Origin: Gemmatimonadota bacterium
Lineage (GTDB): Bacteria; JAAXHH01
Reading direction: 5' to 3'
Assembly (NCBI GenBank): GCA_026705925.1
Contig: JAPOZT010000037.1
Span: 1-64,000, forward strand
Length of the DNA stretch: 64,000 nt
Below the pieces are notes generated by a model. It searched no databases, was not told the DNA's origin, and saw nothing but the letters and a program-made list of their open reading frames with translations. Made by a program: the position numbers and the translations under genes. Below, piece by piece: positions 32,985-41,461 of the stretch; within the stretch, counting starts at the first letter, position 1; every line of letters begins with the position of its first letter.

Positions 32985-34754
32985 TCAGCCGTCGCCGGTC
33001 AACCACTGCCAGAAACGGAAGGGCTTCGGTTCGTTCTTCGTGGGATCCTTCAATACGTCCTTCGTAATATAGAGCTCGGTCTGCAGATTGGACATGAGTT
33101 CGCCCCGCCAGGCCCGGTAACCCCACTGGTTGGGTTCCAGGGCATCTCCCCGGATGAAGGGCTTCCACATCTGGTTGATCCGGATGTACCAAAGGAAAAT
33201 CCCCCCGGCTTCATCGACGAGGATACGCTCGGCGTCCCGGTACATGGCCATGCGCCCTTCGGGATCGCCCACCAGTTCGTTGGCCTGCCGCACGAGGTGT
33301 TCGAATCGATCATCGTGCCAGGCGTGTCGCCCGTTGGAAAGCCAGATCGTCAACAGGTTACCCGCGTCGATGTAGTCGTACTGGTAGGGGACCATGCCGA
33401 GGGTCAGTTCCCGTGCGCTCATGGCGTCCAGGTAGACCTTGCGCTCCACGTTGCGTACACCCACGTCAAGGCCCAGGTGCTGATTCAGCATGGCCTGCAC
33501 CGCCTCCGCGGCTGTCCGGATGTTGGCGGCTTCCCCGCGCAGCCAGATGTTCACCTCCGGAAATCCGTGTCCGCCGGGGTAGCCGGCCTCGGCAAGATAG
33601 CGCCGTGCCAGTTCAGGTTCGAACCGTTGCAGCGGGGCCAGTTCCTCAGAACTGGAACCCGGAAATCCGGGGGGCAACATGGACGTAGCGGGTATTCCAA
33701 CGTCACGAATGGCCGATTTCATGATGGCGTCGACATCGATGGCATGGGCGAAGGCCTTGCGCACGCGGACGTCGTCGAAGGGCGGATTGTAGGTGTCCAG
33801 CATCAGGTAGTACGTGGCGAAATCCGTGTAGGCATTGAGTTGTTCGCGCAGGACCGGGTCCGCCTTGATCCGGTTGATCTCGGCCTGGTTGGTCAGGGGG
33901 ACGTAGTCCACCTCTCCGGCTTCGTACGCCGACAGGAACTGGGGCGGCACGGCGAGGTTGTACAGCCTGGCCACGACGCGCTCCAGCATGGGCTTGATGG
34001 GGCCCCGGTAGTTGTGGTTGATGCCGAGTACGATGCGGTCGCCCTTGATCCACTCGACCAGGCGGTAGGGTCCGCTGCCGAAGTGGGTTTCGGGCCGCGT
34101 CGCCCATTCGGGGCCGTACTTGTCGAACAGGTGGGTCGGGGAAACCCAGCTCTTGGCGAGCAGGAGGGGAAGATAGGGCGTGGGACGTTCCGTGGTGAAC
34201 GACACGGTGTGCTCGTCAAGCGCCTTGACACCCAGGGAATCGAGGGGCTGCCGCCCGCCGACGACGTCGGTCCAGTTCCTGATCGAGCGGAAGTACCACT
34301 CGAAATCGAAGCCCGTCTCGGGATTCGCCCAACGGCGGAAAGTGGCCTCGTAGTCGCGGGCCGTGAGCGGATGGCCGTCCGCGAAGATCATCCCTTCCCG
34401 GATGCGGTAGGTCCAGGTCAGGCCGTCTTCAGACAGCTCCCATGATGTGGCCCCGGCCGGGAGCAGGTTGAAATTCCGGTCCACGCGGGCGAGTGGCTCG
34501 GCCACCAGGCCCACGCCCCAGGCTTGCTTATAGGTGGAAGTACCCCGGTCCAGATACCGGTTGTCGGGAGAGAACTGGGTGAGGACCTGCCGTTCCGGCG
34601 GTGCCGCGTCAGGAGGCAGGGTCACACCGAAAGAGTTGACATGCCGTGCCGTCTCCCCGGCGTCCTTCTGGCCGTCAACCGGCAGTGCGAGGACGGTAAG
34701 GGTGATGAGGGCGATGGCCGCGACGGCCAGGGTCGTGGGGACCACCGGACGCAT
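32985..34754 (-). CDS. Family 5 extracellular solute-binding protein (peptide/nickel ABC type)
   Basis: A 589-residue exported binding protein. The start at 34754 opens a signal peptide (RPVVPTTLAVAAIALITLTVLALPVDGQ). The promoter at 34855-34883 overlaps the longer in-frame start, which supports the shorter one. SBP_bac_5 features are LAEPLARVDRNFNLLPAGATSWELSEDGLTWTYRIREGMIFADGHPLTARDYEATFRR, FGSGPYRLVEW, DVRVRKAFAHAIDVDAIM and AGYPGGHGFPEVN. The ligand is likely a peptide or a similar amphipathic solute. Permease and ATPase genes are absent from the neighbourhood, so it either uses a remote transporter or is a stand-alone receptor. Confidence 0.9.
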   Translation of the reverse strand: MRPVVPTTLAVAAIALITLTVLALPVDGQKDAGETARHVNSFGVTLPPDAAPPERQVLTQFSPDNRYLDRGTSTYKQAWGVGLVAEPLARVDRNFNLLPAGATSWELSEDGLTWTYRIREGMIFADGHPLTARDYEATFRRWANPETGFDFEWYFRSIRNWTDVVGGRQPLDSLGVKALDEHTVSFTTERPTPYLPLLLAKSWVSPTHLFDKYGPEWATRPETHFGSGPYRLVEWIKGDRIVLGINHNYRGPIKPMLERVVARLYNLAVPPQFLSAYEAGEVDYVPLTNQAEINRIKADPVLREQLNAYTDFATYYLMLDTYNPPFDDVRVRKAFAHAIDVDAIMKSAIRDVGIPATSMLPPGFPGSSSEELAPLQRFEPELARRYLAEAGYPGGHGFPEVNIWLRGEAANIRTAAEAVQAMLNQHLGLDVGVRNVERKVYLDAMSARELTLGMVPYQYDYIDAGNLLTIWLSNGRHAWHDDRFEHLVRQANELVGDPEGRMAMYRDAERILVDEAGGIFLWYIRINQMWKPFIRGDALEPNQWGYRAWRGELMSNLQTELYITKDVLKDPTKNEPKPFRFWQWLTGDG

Positions 34755-34854
34755 TCGCGCTGCGCTGCTTAGTCTCGCCGCGGTTTGATCGAGTCGGAAC
34801 AACTGGCGTGTCCCCTGTACGACAGGTTGGATTTCGTGCTGGAGTCGATGGTGC

Positions 34855-34883
34855 ATCTTACGGAAACGGCGCGGGACTGTCAA
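34855..34883 (-). promoter_or_regulatory. Promoter of the solute-binding protein gene
   Basis: TTGACA (34878-34883), 17 bp, TAAGAT (34855-34860): the same -35, spacing and -10 as the mscS promoter, again with GTCC after the -35. The leader is about 95 nt. Confidence 0.75.
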
Positions 34884-35043
34884 CGATTTCGTCCCGGTAC
34901 GGCAACCACAAAACAGGTGACACGAAGCACCGGGCTGATTACTCTATACCAGGATCTGAGACAGGATTCGCATAGTATGCAACTGCCGCCCGCTTCGAGG
35001 AAAAGTGGAGCCCTGACGGCGGAATCCACAGAAAGGAAAACAC

Positions 35044-36063
35044 ATGGCAATCGCCACGAGACAACTGGGAACCACGGACGCCTACGTCACCGAACTGGGT
35101 TTCGGCAGCGCGCCGCTGGGAGACCTCTTCCAGCCCGTCACGGATGCGAAGTCCCGCGCCACGCTGCGTGCGGCCTGGAGGGCCGGTATCCGCTACTACG
35201 ACACGTCTCCCTGGTACGGGTACGGCAAGAGCGAATTGAGGTTGGGTGAGCTGCTCCGCCAGAAAAGCCACGGATCCTACGTGGTATCCACCAAGGTCGG
35301 CCGCGTTTTCAAGGCGACGCGGGACCTTAAAAACTTCGATCAGGGTTTCTGGTGCGGCGGGCTGCCCTTCGACCATGTCTACGATTACAGCTACGACGGC
35401 ATCATGCGTTCCTACGAAGACAGCCTGATCCGCTTCGGGGTCCACCGCATCGACCTGCTGCTGATCCACGACCTCGACCCCTTCTATCACAACGAGGCGC
35501 AGATCCAGGCCTACCTGCACCAGCTGTTCACCAGCGGCTGGCGCGCGCTGGCGGAGCTCAAGGCCGCGGGCGACATCAAGGGCGTGGGCGCCGGCCTGAA
35601 CAAGACCGGGATGATGCTGCGCTTCCTGGACCTGATGCCCCTGGATTTCTTTATCGTCGCCATGCCTTACACGCTCCTGGACCAGGACGCGCTGGACCTG
35701 GAACTGCCCCGGTGCGTGGAGGACGGAATCGGCATCGTGATCGGCGCCGTCTTCGCCTCGGGCATCCTGGTCACGGGACCCACGGAGAATTCGACCTACG
35801 GTTACTATCCCGCGACGCCTGAAATCATGGAGAAGACCCGTCGCATACAGGCCGTTTGCGAGCGGCACGCCGTGCCCCTGGCCGCGGCCGCCCTCCAGTT
35901 CCCGTTGTTCCACCCGGCGGTCGCGTCCGTCATTCCCGGCGCGGTCAGGCCCGAGTACGTCGAATCGAACCTGGCCCACTACCAGCATTCCATACCTGCC
36001 GACCTCTGGGCTGAACTCAAATCGGACGGGCTGATACGCGACGACGCCCCGGTTCCCGGTTAG
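35044..36063 (+). CDS. Aldo/keto reductase (aldose/L-fucose dehydrogenase-like)
   Basis: A 339-residue NAD(P)-linked oxidoreductase. The catalytic tetrad is visible: Asp and Tyr in YYDTSPWYGYGKSE, Lys in VVSTKVG and His in LLIHDLD. The opening LGFGSAPLGDLFQPV and FASGILVTGP are typical of the D-threo-aldose 1-dehydrogenase/L-fucose dehydrogenase group, which oxidises aldoses to lactones. AAGGAAA lies just before the ATG. It begins a plus-strand run with TauE/SafE, sulfatase and MFS genes at gaps of 6-33 bp, suggesting breakdown of a sulfated sugar. Confidence 0.9.
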   Translation: MAIATRQLGTTDAYVTELGFGSAPLGDLFQPVTDAKSRATLRAAWRAGIRYYDTSPWYGYGKSELRLGELLRQKSHGSYVVSTKVGRVFKATRDLKNFDQGFWCGGLPFDHVYDYSYDGIMRSYEDSLIRFGVHRIDLLLIHDLDPFYHNEAQIQAYLHQLFTSGWRALAELKAAGDIKGVGAGLNKTGMMLRFLDLMPLDFFIVAMPYTLLDQDALDLELPRCVEDGIGIVIGAVFASGILVTGPTENSTYGYYPATPEIMEKTRRIQAVCERHAVPLAAAALQFPLFHPAVASVIPGAVRPEYVESNLAHYQHSIPADLWAELKSDGLIRDDAPVPG

Positions 36064-36069
36064 GCGCTC

Positions 36070-36810
36070 ATGGAATTCGAACTCTGGCAGCTGTTCCTGC
36101 TCGCCGGTGTGGGCGTCCTTTCGGGATTCCTGAACGTCATGGCAGGCGGCGGCTCGCTGCTGGCCCTCCCAGTGCTCATATTCCTGGGTCTGCCCGGAAA
36201 CGTGGCCAACGGCACCAACCGCGTGGCCATCGTCGCCCAGAACGTATCGGCCGTCACCAGCTTCTTCAAGCAGGGGTATGCGGATCTGCGCACCATGCTG
36301 ACCCTCGCGCTCTGCGCGGTGCCGGGGGCGGCACTGGGGGCGTACCTGGGGACCCAGGTCAGCGGAGAGCTCTTCAACAAGATTCTCGGCGGCCTGATGA
36401 TCCTGCTGCTGATCCTCATGAGCAGGAAACAGCGTGACGCGGAGACTACCGAGCAGCCGAAGCGACTCGTCCTGGGGCACATCCTGATGGTCGCGGTGGG
36501 GTTCTATGGCGGGTTCATCCAGGCCGGGGTCGGGTTCTTTCTCATGGCGGTGCTCTACCGGGTCGTCGGCCTCGACCTCGTCCGCGTAAACGCCTTCAAG
36601 GTATTCATCGTCGGCATCTATACCCTGGTGGCGCTGGCCATCTTCGCGGACAAGGGACAGGTGCTCTGGCTGCTCGGGGCCGCCCTGGCCGTGGGTACGA
36701 CAGCAGGCGGATGGATCGGCGCCCATTTCACCGTCAAGCGGGGAGAGGGGCTGATCCGCGTGGTCCTGAACGTGGTACTGGTCGTCATGGCGATACGGCT
36801 CCTGCTCTGA
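36070..36810 (+). CDS. TauE/SafE-family sulfite/organosulfonate exporter
   Basis: A 246-residue membrane protein with about eight helices. GVGVLSGFLNVMAGGGSLLALPVLIFLGLPGNVANGTNRVA is the first TauE repeat, and GGFIQAGVGFFLMAVLYRVVGLDLVRVNAFKV the second, giving the inverted-repeat architecture of the family. Members export sulfite, sulfoacetate or related anions. Sitting directly before a sulfatase gene, export of a sulfur anion or its organic precursor is a natural inference. The last 23 nt including the stop are tandemly duplicated (36788-36833). Confidence 0.9.
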   Translation: MEFELWQLFLLAGVGVLSGFLNVMAGGGSLLALPVLIFLGLPGNVANGTNRVAIVAQNVSAVTSFFKQGYADLRTMLTLALCAVPGAALGAYLGTQVSGELFNKILGGLMILLLILMSRKQRDAETTEQPKRLVLGHILMVAVGFYGGFIQAGVGFFLMAVLYRVVGLDLVRVNAFKVFIVGIYTLVALAIFADKGQVLWLLGAALAVGTTAGGWIGAHFTVKRGEGLIRVVLNVVLVVMAIRLLL

Positions 36811-36833
36811 TGGCGACCCGGCTCCTGCTCTGA
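36788..36833. repeat. 23-nt tandem duplication carrying the stop codon
   Basis: Units 36788-36810 and 36811-36833 match at 21 of 23 bases. The first ends in the TGA of the TauE/SafE gene. The second repeats the same stop in the spacer and is out of frame with the first. Confidence 0.93.
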
Positions 36834-36843
36834 CCCTATCGCA

Positions 36844-38274
36844 ATGGAGTTCATCGTGACCGGCCCCGCAAGCCCTTCCCGTCCGAACGTCATTCTCTGC
36901 ATCTGCGACCAGCTGCGCGCTTTCGAAGTGGGATGCTACGGAAACGAAGTCATCCGGACGCCCCACCTGGACCGGCTCGCGTTGGAAGGCGTGCGATTCG
37001 AGAAGGCGGTGAGCAACAACCCCGTCTGCATGCCCGCCCGGTCCTGTCTCCTGTCGGGCCAGTACAGCCGGACCTGCATGGGCGCACTGGGCAACTTCGC
37101 GGAGCGGCAGGAGGATGGCTCCACGACGATGCCCGAGTATCCGGCAGCCGGCCGGCCCCACCTGCCCGCGCCGACGCTGCCCGAGATGTTCAAGTCCCTG
37201 GGATACGATACGGCGCTGATCGGGAAATGGCACATCCATTCCGCACCCGGGCCGCTGGGATTCGACTACAGCCTGTACCCGCGGGTCCACCACCGGCACA
37301 GCGGGCAGTCCTTCGTGGAGAACGACGGAGAGGAGTTCCAGGTTGAGGGGTTCAGCGTCCGCTTCGAATCGGACCAGGTCGGGGGCTACCTGAGAGACCG
37401 AGGGAACCGGGTTGATCCCTTTTTCCTCTACTACAGCATTTCTCCGCCCCACATGCCCCTCATGGACGCGCCCGAAACGTACCTGGATATGTACGACCCC
37501 GCGGATATCCCCTTGCGGCCCAACGTCTATCGGGACGGCCGGCTGCCCTTTGACGAACACTGGTTCAAGGTCTACCTGTGGGACTTTCTCTTCTACGAAA
37601 AAGACCTGCCCTTCACGCGCAAGCTGCCCCCGGGATTCGATCTGCGGCGCCTGATCGCCCTGTATTACGGGATGACGACCTGGGTGGACGACATGGTCGG
37701 ACGTCTCATGCACTACCTCAAGGCGTACCATCTCGAGGAAAACACCATCGTCGTTTTCCTCTCCGATCACGGCGACAACCTGGGCAGTCACCACCTCTTC
37801 AACAAGGGCAGCCTGATCGAAGAATCCATCCGCATCCCGCTGGTTTTTCACGGGCCGGACCGCCTAAAACCGCGGGTCGACACCATCACGACGGCCCAGC
37901 TCATCGACGTCATGCCCACCTTGCTCTCCCTCTGCGGCGGTTCCGTACCCGGCCACGTCCAGGGACGCGACCTCGCGTCGGTGGTTTCGTCGGGTGGGAC
38001 CGGACCGGAGGGAGACGAAGGCGCATTCGTGGAGACTTCCGGAGGAGAGATCGGGCTACGCACGGCGTCCCACACCTACGGGATCCGCGTCGATCCGAAA
38101 AACGGCATAGTGCTGGATGACCGGGCGTGCTTCTACGATCTGCAGACCGACCCTTACCAGTTGTCCAACCTGAAGGACGCCCGTCACGACACGGGGCAGG
38201 CGGCCGTTCTTCGAGACCGGGTGCTCGCCTGGCACCACGCAACGCCGTGGATGCACGGCGGCGCATTCCGTTGA
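36844..38274 (+). CDS. Sulfatase (type I, formylglycine-dependent)
   Basis: A 476-residue alkaline-phosphatase-fold hydrolase of sulfate esters. Cys62 in CMPARSCLLSGQ is the C-x-P-x-R site that is matured to formylglycine. Metal ligands are likely Asp22 in CDQLR and FLSDHGDNLGSHHLFNKG. IGKWHIH is the second conserved motif. Length and the closing TDPYQLSNL are normal for the family. No signal peptide is evident, so it may act in the cytosol on an imported substrate; the neighbouring TauE/SafE and MFS genes fit that. No sulfatase-maturing enzyme is in the window. The start is the ATG at 36844; GTG 36856 is also possible. Confidence 0.93.
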   Translation: MEFIVTGPASPSRPNVILCICDQLRAFEVGCYGNEVIRTPHLDRLALEGVRFEKAVSNNPVCMPARSCLLSGQYSRTCMGALGNFAERQEDGSTTMPEYPAAGRPHLPAPTLPEMFKSLGYDTALIGKWHIHSAPGPLGFDYSLYPRVHHRHSGQSFVENDGEEFQVEGFSVRFESDQVGGYLRDRGNRVDPFFLYYSISPPHMPLMDAPETYLDMYDPADIPLRPNVYRDGRLPFDEHWFKVYLWDFLFYEKDLPFTRKLPPGFDLRRLIALYYGMTTWVDDMVGRLMHYLKAYHLEENTIVVFLSDHGDNLGSHHLFNKGSLIEESIRIPLVFHGPDRLKPRVDTITTAQLIDVMPTLLSLCGGSVPGHVQGRDLASVVSSGGTGPEGDEGAFVETSGGEIGLRTASHTYGIRVDPKNGIVLDDRACFYDLQTDPYQLSNLKDARHDTGQAAVLRDRVLAWHHATPWMHGGAFR

Positions 38275-38296
38275 TGCATCTTAGCAGGAACCCTTT

Positions 38297-39571
38297 ATGA
38301 CCGATGCGAGGCGGGAAGGAAACAACCGTTTGATCGTGGTTTTGTTCGGCCTCATGTTCGTGGCCGTCGCCGACAACCAGATGATCTCCCCGATCCTGCC
38401 CGACCTGATGGCCACCTTCGGAATAGGCGCGGGCCGGGCCGGGCTGCTGGTCTCGGTCTATGCCATCGCCGCGGCCGTGGTCTCCTTCGCGATCGGGCCG
38501 TTGTCGGACCGGACCGGGCGCAGGAAAATGCTCATCGCCGGGCTGATCGTATTCACCGCCGCGACCCTGTTGTGCGGCCTGGCGTGGGACTATGCTTCGC
38601 TGGTGGCCTTCCGGGCCGTCACCGGCGCCGCCGCGGGGGTTCTATCCCTCAATATCACCGCCTGCATAGGAGACCACTTTCCCTACAAACGGCGGGGTGC
38701 CGCTATGGGAATGGTCATGTCCGGTTACTTCGCGGCCATGATCCTGGGCGTGCCGGCCGGGGCGTATGTCGCGGAAGCCTGGTCCTGGCGGTGGGCCTTC
38801 GGGGTTTTTGCCGGGGCCGGGCTGCTGCTGTGGGCGCCGGCGCTGGCCGTCCTGCCCCGACGCGTTCCGACGGCTAGTGCGGTCGGCACGGACGGCGCGG
38901 CCCGTACGACGAGTGCGGAAAGCGCGGCCCGTGCGGTCCACGCAGTTTCCTTGGGAAACCTGGCAAGCAGCTACGGTCGATTCCTCACGCGCACCGGACC
39001 CCTGACGGTGATCGCGGCGTCCTTTCTCGTATCGGCTTCCACGGTCGGTTTCATCACCTACGTGGGGACGTGGCTGCGGGACGTCTATGCACTCTCGACC
39101 GACTGGATCGGCCTGATATTCCTGTTCAGCGGACTGGGCGCGCTGCTGGGCAGCCCACTGGCCGGATACCTATCGGACCGTGCGGGGAAAAGGGGCGTGG
39201 TGGTGGTGAGCGGACTGGTGATGGCGGGCCTGCTGGCCGCCATACCCTGGATAACCGGCCTGCTGCCGGTGGTCTTCGTCGGATTCATCCTCACCGGCAT
39301 CGCCGGAGCCTTCCGCCACGCGCCGCTACAGGCACTCGTCACAGCCATGGCTTCCGACGAGGAACGCGGCACCCTCATCGCGCTCAAGAACACCGTGGCG
39401 GAATTCGGCATCGCCGGGGGTACGGCATTCTGCGGTGTGCTCTACGTCGCCTTCGGATATCCTTCCGTTGGAGCGGCCTGCGGCGTCATGGCCGCCGCCG
39501 CATCCTTCGTCATCCTTTTCTGGGTTCGCGAACCGGGCGAACCGGACGGGCCGGATCAGGATTCGTCGTAG
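38297..39571 (+). CDS. MFS transporter (drug:H+ antiporter-like)
   Basis: A 424-residue carrier with about twelve membrane helices. ISPILPDLMATFGIGAGRAGLLVSVYAIAAAVVSFAIGPLSDRTGRRKMLI contains the helix 2-3 motif GPLSDRTGRRK. GYFAAMILGVPAGAYVAEAWSWRWAF is the antiporter motif C region. The central cytosolic loop (VGTDGAARTTSAESAARAVHAV) is a degenerate repeat segment. The last 16 bp overlap the facing DUF1080 gene. It ends the AKR-TauE-sulfatase-MFS run, so it may carry the substrate or product of the sulfatase pathway. Confidence 0.88.
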   Translation: MTDARREGNNRLIVVLFGLMFVAVADNQMISPILPDLMATFGIGAGRAGLLVSVYAIAAAVVSFAIGPLSDRTGRRKMLIAGLIVFTAATLLCGLAWDYASLVAFRAVTGAAAGVLSLNITACIGDHFPYKRRGAAMGMVMSGYFAAMILGVPAGAYVAEAWSWRWAFGVFAGAGLLLWAPALAVLPRRVPTASAVGTDGAARTTSAESAARAVHAVSLGNLASSYGRFLTRTGPLTVIAASFLVSASTVGFITYVGTWLRDVYALSTDWIGLIFLFSGLGALLGSPLAGYLSDRAGKRGVVVVSGLVMAGLLAAIPWITGLLPVVFVGFILTGIAGAFRHAPLQALVTAMASDEERGTLIALKNTVAEFGIAGGTAFCGVLYVAFGYPSVGAACGVMAAAASFVILFWVREPGEPDGPDQDSS

Positions 39572-40287
39572 GCGGTAAGGCGACGCATCCAGATGTTGCG
39601 GAACCGGACGGGATTGCCGTGATCCTGCAGTTGCAGAGGGCCCGTGTCGGCGTGGGGCGTGTCGTAGTTCGCCAGGTCCCTGTGCCCGGTGGGACCGACG
39701 GCCTGCTGGCGGTGGTGCACCACGATCCCGTTGTGGATGACCGACAGGTGCGCGCCCTTCACCAGTCTGTCGCCGTCCCACGAAGGCGATTCGAAGATGA
39801 TATCGTAGCTCTGCCATTCGCCCGGTCCCCGGCTGGCATTGACCAGGGGCGGGTACTGGCCGTAAATGGACGAGGCGGAACCGTCGGCGTAGGTCCGGTT
39901 GTCGAAGCTGTCCAGCACCTGGATCTCATAGAGCCCAAGCAGGAACACGCCGCTGTTGCCCCGGCCCTGGCTGTCTCCAACCACCTCTTCGGGCGTGGCC
40001 CATTCGAGATGAAGCTGGCAGTCGCCGAAATGCGCGCGGGTAAAGATGTCTCCCGTGCCATTGACCTCCATGTACCCGTTCTCCACCTTCCAGGCGGCGT
40101 CGCCGCCATCTCGGCCGGCCCACTGGGCGAGGTCCGAGCCGTCGAAGAGCACGACCGCGTCTGAAGGAGGGCTTCCGCCGGCATCGCCCGGCGTGACGAC
40201 GCGGGGCTGGGGCCGGTCGCCGTCGTGGACGCGCCATTTGCTGCCGGGTATTACGGAGGTATCGCTGTATCCTACGGAATCCGCCAT
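39556..40287 (-). CDS. DUF1080 (3-keto-disaccharide hydrolase-like) protein
   Basis: A 243-residue protein with the DUF1080 beta-sandwich (concanavalin-like). VVLFDGSDLAQWAGRDGGDAAWKVENGYMEVNGTGDIFTRAHFGDCQLHLEW, GRGNSGVFLLGLYEIQVLDS and GPLQLQDHGNPVRFRNIWMR are the classical segments. The family has 3-keto-glycoside hydrolase members and is abundant in Planctomycetes and Latescibacterota. No signal peptide is apparent. It starts 10 bp after the M20 peptidase gene and overlaps the facing MFS gene by 16 bp, so there is no room for a terminator between them. Confidence 0.92.
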   Translation of the reverse strand: MADSVGYSDTSVIPGSKWRVHDGDRPQPRVVTPGDAGGSPPSDAVVLFDGSDLAQWAGRDGGDAAWKVENGYMEVNGTGDIFTRAHFGDCQLHLEWATPEEVVGDSQGRGNSGVFLLGLYEIQVLDSFDNRTYADGSASSIYGQYPPLVNASRGPGEWQSYDIIFESPSWDGDRLVKGAHLSVIHNGIVVHHRQQAVGPTGHRDLANYDTPHADTGPLQLQDHGNPVRFRNIWMRRLTAYDES

Positions 40288-40297
40288 GGATCGACTC

Positions 40298-41413
40298 CTA
40301 TAAGCAAACTTCGTGAATCATGCGTGAGTAGATGTCCACCGCCTCGTACAGCTGCGGGATTTCAACGTATTCGCCTACCGTGTGGGCCTGTTCGATGCTG
40401 CCGGGGCCCAGGACCACCATCTCCAGCTGCTCTCTGAAGTGGGGGGCATCGGTGCCGTAGGGCACGGTCTCCGGCCGCTTGCCTCCGGTGACGTCGGAGG
40501 CCAGTTGCACAATGGGATTCGATGGATCGGCGTAGAAGGGGCGGGATATGCTGCTCGTAACCTCGAAGCCGTAGCTTTCGGCCCGCGCGACCAGTTCATC
40601 AACGAGTTCTTCGCTGTGATCGTCCGGCATGGTGCGGAAGCAGATGTGACAGGTCGACCGCGCCGCGGAGACGTTCTGCTTCGTGTCGTAGTCGGTGATC
40701 ACCATGTTGAACCCGTTGGAAGGCGGATTGAACTCCGCGTTCTGATACCGTTCATCGTTTTTGATCCGCTCCGCCTGTTCGGCCATTTCGGCCAGGAACG
40801 GGGCGATCTTGAAATTGGCGGATTCCCCCAGGCCCGTGCTGGTGTGCGCCGCCCTGCCGTGGGCCGTCACCACGATGTGGGCCGCGCCTTTGTGGGCATA
40901 CACCGGCGTCAGGCTGGTCGGCTCGGCCACCACACCGTAGGTGGGACGTACGGCGCCCATGATGCGGGATTCCGTGGCCACCTGGTGCGCGCCGCCGCCG
41001 CCCACTTCCTCATCGGCCGTCGCCACCACGAGCAGCGGCTTCTTCAGGCGGTCCGCATCCACCTGCGCGGCGGCGATCATGGTGCATGCCAGTGGGCCCT
41101 TCATGTCGCAACTGCCCCGGCCCAGCAACCGGTCGCCTTCGACCACGCCGTGATAGGCGTCCCAGTCCTGCTCCTGCCCCGGCACCGTATCCGTGTGGGA
41201 CAGGAAGGCCAGGCCGCCTTCGCCTTCGCCCTTGCGTCCGACGAGGCTGACCTTCAGCTCGCCGTTTTCATCCTCGTAGGTCAGCCGTTCCACTTCGAGT
41301 CCGCATGCCTTCATCCGATCTTCAACCAGGTCGGATATGGCGGCGTTGCTCCACCGGCTGACGGATTTCACATCCACGAATTCCTTCGTCATTTCAACTG
41401 GATCCAGCCCCAC
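40298..41413 (-). CDS. M20-family metallopeptidase (ArgE/DapE-like)
   Basis: A 371-residue two-metal hydrolase. Metal and catalytic residues are visible: His/Asp in FLSHTDTVPG, Asp in GRGSCDMKGPLA, Glu-Glu in TADEEVGGGG, Glu in VAEPTSL and His near the end in SIEQAHTVGEYV. A dimerisation domain lies between about 180 and 290. The start is a GTG at 41413 with GAGGGGG 6 nt upstream; an ATG at 41392 would be the alternative. The family covers acetylornithine deacetylase, succinyl-diaminopimelate desuccinylase and dipeptidases. Context (AKR upstream, DUF1080 downstream) does not decide the substrate. Confidence 0.9.
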   Translation of the reverse strand: MGLDPVEMTKEFVDVKSVSRWSNAAISDLVEDRMKACGLEVERLTYEDENGELKVSLVGRKGEGEGGLAFLSHTDTVPGQEQDWDAYHGVVEGDRLLGRGSCDMKGPLACTMIAAAQVDADRLKKPLLVVATADEEVGGGGAHQVATESRIMGAVRPTYGVVAEPTSLTPVYAHKGAAHIVVTAHGRAAHTSTGLGESANFKIAPFLAEMAEQAERIKNDERYQNAEFNPPSNGFNMVITDYDTKQNVSAARSTCHICFRTMPDDHSEELVDELVARAESYGFEVTSSISRPFYADPSNPIVQLASDVTGGKRPETVPYGTDAPHFREQLEMVVLGPGSIEQAHTVGEYVEIPQLYEAVDIYSRMIHEVCL

Positions 41414-41461
41414 GGAATCCCCCTCTCGAGATCGTCGTTATCGCACCGTTGCGCGTTGTGC

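Noticed and set aside
34939..37851. 970-residue open frame on the minus strand
   Set aside because: It lies antisense to the aldo/keto reductase, TauE/SafE and sulfatase genes, all clear families. Its composition (His, Val, Gln, Asp-rich) is typical of a shadow frame.
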